This document shows, in pieces, positions 10,161 to 22,900 of a stretch of DNA of 64,000 nt (positions within the stretch are counted from its first letter, which is position 1; each line of letters begins with the position of its first letter). Source of the stretch: Agrostemma githago (Eukaryota > Streptophyta > Magnoliopsida > Caryophyllales > Caryophyllaceae); contig OY288261.1 of the NCBI GenBank assembly GCA_958450325.1, forward strand, positions 12,305,113 to 12,369,112. Reading direction: 5' to 3'. The position numbers were made by a program, and so were the translations under genes. The notes under the pieces are model-generated. The model was not told the DNA's origin and did not search any database. It was given only the letters and a program-made list of their open reading frames with translations.

Positions 10161-12399
10161 CTGCAATCACACAAAGGCACATGTATGAGAGCCAACCACC
10201 CTCTTTCATACCACTCGCTCCCTCCCTATTTCCCCACCAAATATGCAACCATCCTTCTCTTTTTGCAGAGCTAAAAAGGATACTGGAGTAGTAGAATTTA
10301 CAGATAAGTCTTTCGAGAGCCATCTCAAAATAAGTTTACTGTACATGTTAGAATACTTGTATATTCTAAGGAAAATTTGATCATTTATCCCTCAAATAAT
10401 AATAATTTTCAAACTTTATACCTTGAATAATTTTCTTTCAAAACTTATACCTAGTTATCCAAATTATCTTGTTATCTATACCTTATTTTATTTTCTTCAA
10501 AAAATTAACCAAAAACGTGTTTTTAACTATTTAAGTTGTCATTTTTGTTCTTTTTCTTCCAATTATACCCCTCGACACATAATCACTCATCTTCATCTTC
10601 AACTTTTTTTTGAAACAATCTTCATCTTCAACTTTAGTTTATCTTCATCTAGGTAAATTTTTCTTCCTTACTCCCATTCATCTTGGTTTCCCTCTTCAAC
10701 TTTAGTTTATCCAAATCAGTACATCAATTTTCCTCTTCAATTTTCCCATTTATACTTTTTTTTCCAGATTTCAACTATAAATTAATGCATTTTTTCAATT
10801 AAAATTTTAGGTGTTCCAGATTTCAATTAAAAATTTGGGTTTTCATTATGTTTGTAATTGGGGCTTTTAAAGATTGTAATGTTGTCATCCCGTGTGTGAT
10901 TTTTTGGTGCAGCAATTTTTTCAAAATCAATGGACTTTATGTTTCAGTCAAAATTTGGGAATCAATTTTCCAGACAAAATAGGGGAGAAAAACAAATACT
11001 AACACCTAATTAAACCCTAACTAGTTTTAAAACCCGTGACACTCACGGGTCAACAATATCAAATTGTGATATGTATATGTATCTAAAAATTTGAAATATT
11101 AACGGGGTTAAATGGCATTGTTAGAGTTATTTATCGAAATAAGTTGTGATATCTAGTTAAAAGTCAATTAGATATAAGTCGAAGTTTTGATAATCTCACG
11201 CATAAGTAACGAAACATTAAAGGGTTAACTATTTCTAATCTTGATTTCAGTAAAAATAACCAGGAATATTCTATAGTATTCACGTGGAATTTCTGACCTA
11301 CAATTATCTGATTGTTTAATTTTATTTATTTTTCAATGACATTATATATAGATAATAAATATGATTAAATTTATGCCGACTTGTCAAAACTTGACCCGAC
11401 CCGCAAACCCGACCACAGGGCCCATTTTTTATGGTCATGAACCCGTTTTTTTCAACTTGCAACCTGTTTGACCCGAACCCATTATGACCCGTTAAATTAG
11501 GATTGAAATCTGACCCGACCCATTCGACCCGTTGAGTCAATGGAAGTTTATTAAAATTAACAATAAAATATTAATATTTAAATATTATATTTGATTTATG
11601 ATTAGAAGCTAACATTTTTAATATTTTATGTTACGTAGAAAAACAAATATTCAATTACTATAACTTTTGTAATGATAAAGTAATAATAAAATAATTATTA
11701 AAGTAAATTAAAAAATTTCTTTTAATATTTTGTAGAATATAATAATAGTATTATTAAAATAAATAGAAATTTAATATTAAAAAGGTTGAGTGAGTAAGTG
11801 TGGATTGTTTTTTCTTTTTTTTGCCAAAATAGAAAGGGAAGTGAATTTATAAACACTTGTGAAACGGCTAGTTCAGTAAACTAGTCGTTGCTTTGCTTCA
11901 ATGAGTCGTTGTTTTTCTTTCAGGGGTACCATGAGAATAACTATGAAAAACTTAAGGGTACCATGAGAACAATTGTGAAAACTTAAGGGTACCATGAGAA
12001 CAACTGTGAAAAGTTAAGGGTACCATGGGAACCCCTCTACTTTTGAAGAAAGTAGTTGTTGAGTAATGAAATTAATTTTGGTCATAATTTAACGGCGTCA
12101 TGACAGAAATTTAGGTAAGGTCAAATCGGGAACTAAATTATAAAACTCAAGGTTACCATGGGAACAAAGTGTAATGTGACATAGTTCGAGGCTACCATGA
12201 GACTTTTCCCATAAGATTAAGGTATAGATAATGAGATAATAAGAATAACTAGGTATAAATTTTGAAACAAATTTATTAAAGGTATAAACTTTAAAAATGA
12301 AAGTTATTTGAGGAATAAAATATTAATTTTCCCATAATTTTAAAGTTAATATATATATATATATAAGTAAAGTTATATATATTTTTAAAATTAAAATTA

Positions 12400-12433
<34 letters not shown>

Positions 12434-14573
12434 TTAAGATCGGGTGAGAACCCATACTACGGTGAGAACTGTGAGAACCCTTTACACCCCTTGGATCTCA
12501 GCCCTTAAATTTCACGTAAAAAAAGTCTCCAGAGGTCAGCGCTCATTCCTATCTCCTTTCCCTCTATTCCATCGTCCCTTTCCTTCGTCAATTCACCATA
12601 AATTGAGAATAATTTCAACAAAATTCACCAAAAATCAAGAAAATGCAGATTAAGCTTCATTCATAAATTCAAATCAATTAAACGAGGTTTGTTATCTAAT
12701 CTGAATAAATTAGGGTTAGGGTTTTGATTTCAGTCGATTCTAGTTTTGATTTAATGATTGATTTTAGTTTTTTCTTTGTTTAATTCTACTGATTCCAGCT
12801 TAAAATCGTGTCTGATTCGATTCTAGAATTTTAAGAGTGCTAGAATTGTTCCTAATTCACCGTTTGTCTGATTCGATTAACTTGTTGTTCTTAATTGTTC
12901 GATTTTGAAGCAAAGTGGTGAGGTTGATTATATTGGTGTTTACCGGGATTTGGAATTAGGACGTTGTTGTAGCACTGTTGGTTTTACGAGTGATGGGAGT
13001 TTTTTCGTGCAGCTAGGAGAGCGGGAATTATGGATTGTCGATCCTAATTGTTCGCCTAAGAGATACATGTACACCGCTTTTCAGGTTCAGTGGTGTAGGT
13101 TTCATTGATATGAAGAGTTATGTTCAGAGTCTTGTTTCTCATGTTGATGTTGCCAGGGTGCAGGAATAAAACAGAAGGTTAGTACATTCGTCTTTCTGAG
13201 ACATCATCGTGTCACATTCAACACTTTTCGATGAGTCTAAGTAACATAGGCAGAACATCAAGATTGCTGATACCTTGTGTGTGTTTGTTTGTTATTGTTG
13301 GCAGATCGAATGCATGATTCAGTCGATAGGAGTGAACTTTGAGCCTCTCGTTTGCACACAACCTGTTAGTAGTCCATCGTCATCATCCTCGATCAACTCT
13401 AAATGGGCTTAGAAAAAACAGTGCCCAACAGTGATCGAAGTTGTAACGTACTAGTAAAAACTTCGAAGAGACGGCCTCTGCTCCATGGATGGGGACCTCT
13501 CATTATTTGTAATTCAGTATTGAAGCAAGTGGGTGACTGGGTGGGTGACTTAGTTGTAGGAGAAAACTCCCAATCTTAGTTTTACAAATTAAAGGATTAT
13601 GCTACAATTTTTCTTGAACGGTTTAGTTGTACTAGAAACGTTTATATATGACACCACGTTTCTTCTTAAAATTCAAAAAGGTACACCAAAACGGGTACGA
13701 TAAAATTGAGGAGGGGTATACCAAAATTAAAAAATGTACGCTAAAATTCAAAAGTGAGGGTACGCTAAAATTGAATTGAAAAAGGGTACGTTAAAATAGA
13801 AAAAGGGTACGCTAAAAGTGAAGAAGGGTCCACTAAAATTGAAATTGAAAAAAAAGTACGCTAAGGGTACGCTAAAATTGAAGAAGAGTACATTAAAATT
13901 GAAATTGAAAAAGGGTACACCGAAATTTAAAAAGGGTACGCCAAAATTGAAAAAGGGTACGATAAATTTAAGAAAGGGTACAGTACGCTAAAATTGAAAA
14001 ATGGTACGCTAAAATTGAAAAAGGAAATTAAATCGAGTAGGGCTTGAAGAAGAAGTGTTGTATTCATATAAAATCCGTACAAAAGGAAATTAAAGGACAA
14101 TATGTTAAATGAACTCCTAAGTTAATGAAGGAAATTTGGAAAAAAACGATAGCTGGGATTATTGCAATTATATTTGCCGACGATAATACTATTACTATTG
14201 TAATGAAATAATGAATTTAATCGAATAAGTTAACTCATAAAATAATCAATTTTAAAAAAAAAAATCAAAAGTTACTGAGGTTACTGAGGTTCAATACCCA
14301 ATTGTGATAAATTGATGGATTGAAAAAAAGTCGATTGAAAAATTGATTGATTGAAAATCGAATTCAATGGTCGATTGAAATATTATGGATTAAAGGATTA
14401 CGGGTTGAAGAATTTTGTAGAAGGAGTTACGACCTTACGGGTTGAAGGCTCAAGCATTAATTAATGGGATTGAAGAATTTTAAAAGATCCAACGAATGAG
14501 ATTGAACACTATGATCTAATGACTCATATTATAGTTCTCATGGTTCTCATTGAAGGGGTGGTTCTCACATGAA

Positions 14574-14650
<77 letters not shown>

Positions 14651-16505
14651 AGGCTCTTATGAGTCATTCTCTATATATGAGTCCATAAGTCCTCATCTCA
14701 TCCATTGGATGGGATGAGGATGGATGGACAAGATGCATCGTAATATTTGCATTAAAAAATAAAAATTTAGTATCCTAAAATAACTCCCATGATTTTAGGA
14801 AACAATAACTCCCATAATCATCTTCATTCCTCATTCATTCACGTTAAACGTTCATCAAAACCTAAAAAAAAAAAATGCTCCCATCATCACGTTCATTCAT
14901 TCATTCAATCAAATTTGTGCTCGAAATTCCATTACTATGAATTCAATGATCGTGATCTTCATCAACTATTGATAAGCAATTCATCGAGTATAACAATGGT
15001 GAGTTTCGATATTGCATGCTTTCATGTTTTGCATTAATTTTTATTCACCATCTTGATTAATTTGCGTCAATTTGCGTTCATGTTTTGCGTCAATTTTCAT
15101 GTTGATATTACTTTCATGGTCGTTTCATTCATCATAGATTCATATCAATGGTTAATTGGTCTATTGTTAGTATAGATTCCAGAGTTTTATGTTTGTTATT
15201 TAGGTTTTCCGTAATCTCCACTAATATTATTGTTTTGTTGTCTATTGAAGTAACGTACGTTCTAAGTTACAGTAACACCTTATTTTAATTAAAGTGACAC
15301 ACACTGAACATTAAAAAAGGTTTTTGGCGCTGATGTTGAAGTAACTTGCTTTACGAGTTAGAGTAACAAAACTTATGAGTTAAAGTAACACATATATCCC
15401 ATGGGTGTAACATTGTTTAATTTTTTGCAGGTAGCATTGGCAAAGAAGTGAATGCACAAGAATGGTACAGAGATGTGGGTGAGGCATTCACTCCGTACAT
15501 GGGCAAGTATTCGGGGAAATAGATGAGGCGGTGGAATTTTATAAAATCTACACGCTGGCTTGCGGATTCAAAGTTTTTTTTTTGTGGGTTTACAAGAATA
15601 ATTGATTTTTTACATATTTTTTACACATAATGATGTGCAACGTTGTAGTTAACTCTATATTTATTTAATACATGTGTTGTTGGTTAGAGTAACATCTCAG
15701 ATGTATTGTAGTAACACCATTCGTTCCTTAAAGTAACAGATATAACGCATAAAAGTAACTGAAGATATTAGCGTTGTTTACCATTCATTCTTAGATTAAC
15801 ACCAATCATTCCTTATAGTAACATGATTTGTTCGTTAAAGTAACAGCTACACTGCGTTGGAGTAACACATATTTTTGCTAGGGTACGAACCTCAATCCCT
15901 GGTGATGAAACCAATTTTGTAATGCGGGTTAACAACCTTCTTTCTTAGGTTATAACCATTCATTACCAAAGTAACAAAATTCGTTCCTTGAAGTAACATA
16001 TATATTGCGTCAAAGTAACTGATGCAAACAACGTTATTTAACCACCATTATGAAAATACTATCATTCATCACTTAGAATAACATCATTTAATCGTTAAAG
16101 TAACAGCTACAATGTGTTGCTGTAACACACTAATCGTTAAAGTATTTTGATTAATCCATGTCACGCAAGATGACGATTGAAAATTATGAAGAGAAATAAT
16201 TATGAAGATGAAAAGAAGGGTTTTTGAATTTGATTAATTATGAGGATATTGAGGTTTTGTGCGTGAGTAAGAGAGAATTTGAGGAGAGAGAGGTTAATAG
16301 TTATTATTTGGTAGAGAGAAATAAGGAGTTTTGATAGTAGTTGGAGAGAATTAAGGAAAGAGAGAGGAATTTAATATATTTTTACCAAATATGTTAATTA
16401 TTTCCTTTATTGCTCAAATCAATCACCACCATTCATCTCCCTCTAGATCAACGGATGTAATTGGGACTTATGGACTCAAAAATGAAAAGAGGACTCACTT
16501 GATCC

Positions 16506-16575
<70 letters not shown>

Positions 16576-16901
16576 TAGGTTCACATAAGGCCAACAACTC
16601 TTATAAGTTCATAAGTTCCAGTGTTAAAGTTACACAAAAGGTGCTTAAAGTTACACGAGATGAGTGTTAAAGTTGCACTTTATCACTTGAAGTAATAACA
16701 GTGCTGAATGTTATAGTTACATATCAATTCTGAACAAATGCAACTTCAACGTATGTCAACTGTAACTTTAATATAGACTTAATTGCATGTGGTGAACTTA
16801 TTTGATCCTCTCTCTCTCTCTCTCTCTACAAATGCAACTTCAACGTATGTCAACTGTAACTTTAATATAGACTTAATTGCATGTGGTGAACTTATTTGAT
16901 C

Positions 16902-16987
<86 letters not shown>

Positions 16988-19900
16988 GGTACTAATATAA
17001 TAATAAAGTGTTGTCTTCAAAAAAAAAATGCTCATATTATCTGCGTTCCAAATTTAAGTTCATTCCATTTAATTGTATACGTTTCCTTATATGTTCATTC
17101 ATTTTCATTGTTTAATGACCCAGTTACCCTCCCTAATTTTTTTCTTCCTTCGCCTACCTAACCCTCCAATTACAAAGTATATAAAGAGCAAAATGGTAAC
17201 TTCAACAATAATATACCCATTACAAGCACCATCTAAAATATTGTGGAAAAGCAAAGGTATACTATTGATTGGAACAGAGGGAGTATTATTTTACGGTTAT
17301 TAATTAAGAAAGTGATCTAATAAAGATTGTATTGATTACGGGTATTAAAGTGATCGTGGCCTAATGTGTAAAACCATTATTCAATAAATAAGGGATTGTG
17401 AGTCTATGCCGGAAGAAAATAAGAGTAACACCTACAGAGGATAGTTTGTTGGATAATCAGTTAAGATGGTTTGGGCATGTGAGACAGAGGCGGCTTGATG
17501 CAGCGATATGGAGACTTGAAGGATGGAGAGAGCAAGGGTTGGTGGAGGGTCGAGGAAGACTTAAACAGACTTGGATAAGAGTGACTGGGAATGATATGAA
17601 GTTTCTTGGGATTGGAGAAGATATGGCGTTGAATAGGACGGCGTGGGGGGATAGGATTCAAGTGGCCGAGGATATTTGAGGATACTCCTTTTGTTCTTTT
17701 TATTTATTCTTAATTCTTTTGTTCTTTTTATTTATTATTCTTAATTCTTAATTCTTTTGTTCTTTTATTTTTTTAACTTGGGAGTTTGTAACCTTTTAAA
17801 GTTATTATTAACGCTTTCAACTTAATTTTACGTTTGAAATTGTATTTATATTACTCCCTCCCATCCATTCAATCCTTGACATGGAGGGTTTTCACAACTT
17901 TAAGAAAAGTGGTAAAAGTAAGGGTATTAGGCCCTGTTCTTTTCGGCTTAATTTCAGCCTGTTTCAGACCAGCTCAGCTTTTATCAGCTCAGCCCAGCTC
18001 TTATCAGTTCAGCTCAGCTCAGCTCCAATATTTTTCTTAAAATTATTAGATAATTTATATGAGAAATTATTAGTTTCAGCTTCTATAAATTCAGCTCAGC
18101 TCTTATCAGTTCAGCTCAGCTCTTATCAGACCAGCTCAGCTCAGCTCAGCCTTATTTCAGCCGAAAAGAACAGGGCCTTATTGGTAAACCAAATGGTTTT
18201 ATGGGTCCACCAAACTTAAAGTAAGGAAAAAGTAGTGGCATTTTGTGTGAATAGAGTAAGGATATAAGGATTATAAGGTAAAGTGTTTTGCCAAAAAGGG
18301 AAAAAGTAAAGGATTACTAATTTGTAACAACCAAGCTACAAGTCGACTAATCTCAGCCACTTATTGATGCTTTAATATCAGCCATTCATTTATCTATATG
18401 ACGTGTCCTGTATCATCCCTTCCCCCTTGAAAACAACTTGTCCTCAAGTTGCCATTAGAGTAGCATAAAACTCTGGGTACTTCTGCTCAATGACATCTGC
18501 AAACTCCTAAGTAGATTCAAATTCAGAAAACTCCTCCCACTGAACTAAGAACTGCAGCGGCATTTTGCCTCTTTACGGTCCTTCGATCCATGACAGCCTG
18601 AGGTACAAGAATAGATTCATCCGACTTCTCATGCATCCACTGAGGAATATGAACCTCATTAGGCAAAACCCCCTTGAACACCTTCAATTGAGACACATGA
18701 AACACATTATGTGTTCTAGCCGAAGGTGGTAACTCAATCTTATATGCTACCTTTCCGACCCTGTCAATCACCTGAAATGGCCCATAAAATTTGGGTGCCA
18801 ACTTCTGATTTCCCCTAACCCAAATACTCTCCTGGCGATAGGGTTGCAATTTCAACCACACCCCATCACCCACCTTAAAAGACCTCTCAGACCTAGACCT
18901 TTGCTTATTAGCTGCACCTTCATTCGCTGCTGCTTCAATAATAAAAACATAGCCTCTCTCCGTTGTATTGTCCTGTGAACGTTCACTGATGTTTCCCCTG
19001 GCAAATACGGCAAATGCACCTTCATTCGCTGCTGGGCCTTCACGAGCTGATGCTTCAATAGTAAAATCATAGCCTCTCTCCGTTGTATTGTCCTGTGAAC
19101 AACTGATGTTTCCCGTGGCAAATACGGCAAATGCACAGAGGTTGGTGAGTAAGCTGAATGGAGGAATGGAAAGATGTATTATACCACCATTCAGCAAGAG
19201 GAAGCCAAATTGACCACTCCTTTGGTTTGACACTACTCATGCACCTCAAGTACGCCTCAATACACCTGTTAACGACCTGACCATCAAATTGAAGATGGTA
19301 GGCGAATGAAAGATGCAGCTCTTTCCCTTGAATTGTAAACAACGCCTGCCAAAACTGGCTTAGGAATATCTGTGTTACTCAGACACGGCTCTTGGAGGCG
19401 TGTCCCGTGTCGACACGACACGGCTGCACACACGACACGGGACACGTGTCAGACACCAGACACAACACAGACACGTTTTGAGAAAAAAGCAAAGAAGAAG
19501 GAGGAGGTAGGGAGAGAGAGAGATAAGCACCCAGTAAAAACATAGAGTAGGTGAAAAGCTTACCTATTCATCACATTAAAAATAAGAAACATTTACATAA
19601 GAATCTTGGAAGCCATTGACGAAGGACTGAGAACTGGGAAACAGAAGAAGATGAAGGGAGAATTGTGCTTTTCTAGGAAAAAAAGGGAAAAAAATGAATA
19701 AAGATGAAGGAGTTGGTTTATGGGGAAGTGGTAGTACTATTATTAAAGAATGCTTTTCTCGGGAAGTTGGTTTATGGGGAAGTGGTAATACTATTAATTT
19801 AATCTTGAAAGGATGACATAGGATAGTAGTAATAGTACTCGTAGGATAAACCTAGTTTTTTGCTATTTTATGAGTACTGAACTACTAATATTACGGATTA

Positions 19901-22900
19901 TAGAATTTTTTTTATATTTTTTTTTATAGTTCAAGGCCATAGATATAAAGTGACGTGTCCGTGTCGTGTCTACTTAATTGGTCAAGACACTCCGTTGACC
20001 GTGTCCACGTATCCTAGAATTTCAGAAATTACGTGTCTGACACGTGGACACGTGTCCGTGTCCGACACGTGTCTACGAGTCTGAGTAACACAGAGGAATA
20101 TAGCATCCCGATCACTCACAATACTCCGTGGCCACCCATGGAGTTTAAACACATTGTCGAGGTAAGCTTGAGCTACTTCTACAGCGGAAAAAGGATGAGA
20201 CAACGCAATGAAATGGCCATACTTGCTCAACCTATCTATTACCACAAAAATAGCATCCTTGCCCTGCGATTTTGGAAGGCCAGTAATAAAATCCATGGAG
20301 ACATCAAGCCACACTTCACCTGGAATCTCCAAGGGTTGCAGTTTGCCCGGATAAGGAGCATTATCGTACTTATTAGCTTGACACACACGACAATGCCTAA
20401 TGAAATGGCTAATGCGCTTAGTCATACCCTTCACCTGGAATCTCCAAGGGTTGCAGTTTGCCCGGATAAGGAGCATTATCGTACTTATTAGCTTGACACA
20501 CACGACAATGCCTAATGAAATGGCTAATGTGCTTAGTCATACCCTTCACCTGGAATCTCCAAGGGTTGCAGTTTGCCCGGATAAGGAGCATTATCGTACT
20601 TATTAGCTTGACACACACGACAATGCCTAATGAAATGGCTAATGTGCTTAGTCATACCCTTCCAAGTGAATAAGATTTTAAGTCGCCTAGTAGTAGCATC
20701 CCTACCAGAGTGTCCTCCCTCAGGAGAACTATGTATCCACTGCATAATACTCTCTCTCGCTGCTGCCCCAGGACCCACCACAATCTTCCCTTTCCTTCTA
20801 ATCCGCCCCTGGTAGCCTGCCCCACCTGCACTTGCTGAGTCAATTGTACCAATAGACCAGCCAAATAAGCATCACTCTGATATCTGGCTTTTATTTTATC
20901 CAGCAGATCTGAATGTATTTCAGACAAGGACAAGCTGAGCAAGGTACTCCCGTCTACCCGGGACAATGCATCAGCAGCAATATTCTTTTTGCCCGCCCTA
21001 TATTGTATCTCATAATCGAACCCCATAAGTTTGGACAACCAAAACTGCTGAAACGGAGTGGAATTTTTTTGTTGAAGCAGCCACTTGAGGCTCTTCTGAT
21101 CAGTTTTCACAACAAATGCTTGCCCACACAAGTACTGCTCCCATTTCTGAACAACAAACACGATAGCCAACAATTCTTTCTCATACAGCGAAAGTTTCCT
21201 CCACTTGGGACCTAACGTCTTGCTAATAAAGGCCAGAGGATGGCCATCTTGCGTCAAAACAGTCCCAATTCCCTCATTAGACGCATCGGTCTCCACTACA
21301 AACCGCTTGGAGAAATCTGGTACAGCCAACACAGGAGCCGTGCATAATGCAGATTTCAATGTGTCAAAAGCCCGTGAAGCATGTTCCGACCATACAAAGC
21401 CCCCTTTTTTCAAAAGGTGAGTTAGAGGCTGACTAATGATCGCATAATTCCTCACAAACTTTCTATAGTACCCTGCAAGACCCAGAAAGCTTCTCAGCTC
21501 TTTAACACTTTTAGGTACCGGCCAACTAAAAACTGCTAATACTTTGCTTGGATCAGTCTCCAGTCCCTTGCCTGAAATGAAATGCCCTAGATACTCCACT
21601 TTATCAATAGCAAAGGCACACTTGCTGGGTTTAGCATACAACAACTGATCCTTCATGAGCAGAAACACAGCCTTAAGGTGCTCGAGATGAGACTCAAGGG
21701 AAGGACTATAGACTAGAATGTCATCAAAGAAAACCAATACACACCTTCTCAACAAAGGTCTAAAAACTTCATTCATCCAATTCTGAAAGAAGTGGGTGCA
21801 TTGGTGAGGCCAAAGGGCATCACCAATAACTCGTAATGACCACTGTGAGTCATAAAAGCAGTTTTGAACACATCTTTATCACACACCCTGAGTTGGTGAT
21901 ATCCAGCTCGCAAGTCAAGCTTTGAGAACACCGTTGCACCTGCTAATTCATCAATTAATTCATCCATTACGGGGATGGGAAGCTTATCCTTGATGGTGCA
22001 TTTATTCAATCCTCTATAGTCAACACATAATCTCCATGATCATCTTTCTTGCCTACCAACACAACTGGAGAAGCAAAAGGGCTAGAGCTGGCCTGTATAA
22101 TGCCTCTTTCCAGCATTTCTTTAATCAATTGCTCAATAATGTCCCTTCTTTTCAGAGGATACCTATACGGCCTGATGTTAATGGGTAGAGTACCCTCCAC
22201 CAAAGGGATCCTATGGTCAAATACACCCCTTGAAGGTGGCAATTCAGCAGGCTCTTCAAACAAAGATCTGAATTGGTGTATGAGGGGTTGTACTTCAAGT
22301 GCATGACCTGCAAGGCTGTCTAATTCCATCTTATTGCACATACTACCGCCTACTGATCTATCATCAACAGATAACTGCAAATAAAAAAGTTGTGATGCGT
22401 TTGATAGTAACTTGAGAGAAGGCCCATCCCCCCAACGTTTGGAGTTTTTGAGGCTTCTGCCAATTTCCGTCCTCCAAAGTTGAACTCCAATTTGAGTTGC
22501 TGAAAATCTCATTTAATGACCCCCAAAGTGCTGAGCCACTGCACTCCAAGCACCATATCACACCCCCTAAAGGAATGATCAACATATCAGTGCAGAAGTG
22601 GTTGTTCAGCAAGCGTCATTCAAACCCCTTTGACACCAACTGACAAGGCAAGTGGTTGCCGTCTGCAACTGTTACAGCTTGAGGAGGAATTTTATCCAGG
22701 CTACACCCCAACTTGACAGCCACATTATGGTCCAGGAAATTATAGGTACTGCCTGAATCTATGAGTATATGGAGAGGCTTTTTGCCATATTACCCAATCA
22801 CTCTCATCGCTTGAAACCCTTGACTACCTGACAAGGCGTTTACTGAAATATGAGTTTCATCTAAATTGACTATAGCTAGTTCAACCACCTCCTCCCCCAT

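Larger units (their letters stand above)
10370..12333. mobile_element. MULE-like non-autonomous element with long terminal inverted repeats
   Basis: About 120-bp inverted repeats: 10370-10490 and 12215-12333 read as imperfect complements (shared phrases CCTCAAATAA, TTATACCT, ACCTAGTTAT, TTATCTATACCTTA). Flanks ATATTCTAA and ATAATTTTAA resemble a decayed 9-10 bp duplication. No transposase reading frame is seen. Internal content includes the palindrome ACCCGTGA-CAC-TCACGGGT near 11033-11051 and a tract of GACCCGACCC-like repeats at 11390-11535. Long TIRs and a 9-bp-class duplication point to Mutator-like elements; the TSD is too decayed for certainty. Confidence 0.65.
12434..14575. mobile_element. 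TA-microsatellite-bounded element E1
   Basis: Both termini abut TA arrays. Left end: GGTGAGAACC, GGTGAGAACTGTGAGAACC, then a GGATCTC phrase. The right end in reverse complement gives GTGAGAACC, ATGAGAACCATGAGAAC, then TTAGATC; the same order forms degenerate inverted repeats of about 60 bp. The interior holds a possible gene fragment (12905-13400) and a degenerate GGGTACGCTAAAATTGAA repeat. No transposase. Most likely non-autonomous and MULE-like, by analogy with neighbour E2; rice Micron elements are a precedent for TA-microsatellite targeting. Confidence 0.6.
18450..20781 (-). pseudogene. Gypsy integrase and chromodomain-like tail (split and broken)
   Basis: Zinc-finger part: CRVCQANKYDNAPYPGK (about 20540-20700, triplicated). 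Catalytic core: VWLDVSMDFITGLPKS and SIVSDRDAIF, holding the two Asp residues of the DDE triad (about 20105-20320). The core is interrupted by an hAT-like element at 19370-20093. Beyond it the frame resumes with AYHLQFDGQ directly followed by VVNRC: the usual TE pair is absent, so the catalytic Glu is missing. C-terminal: KLAPKFYGPFQV, HNVFHVSQLK, VMDRRTVKRQNAA (about 18560-18830), then, in another frame, VQWEEFSEFEST with a TAG where a Trp is usual. A tandem duplication of about 100-115 bp sits at 18911-19130. Confidence 0.88.

Noticed and set aside
16877..17161. Frame with YIYIYI repeats followed by normal-looking residues
   Set aside because: Arises from the (TA)n array and adjacent AT-rich DNA.
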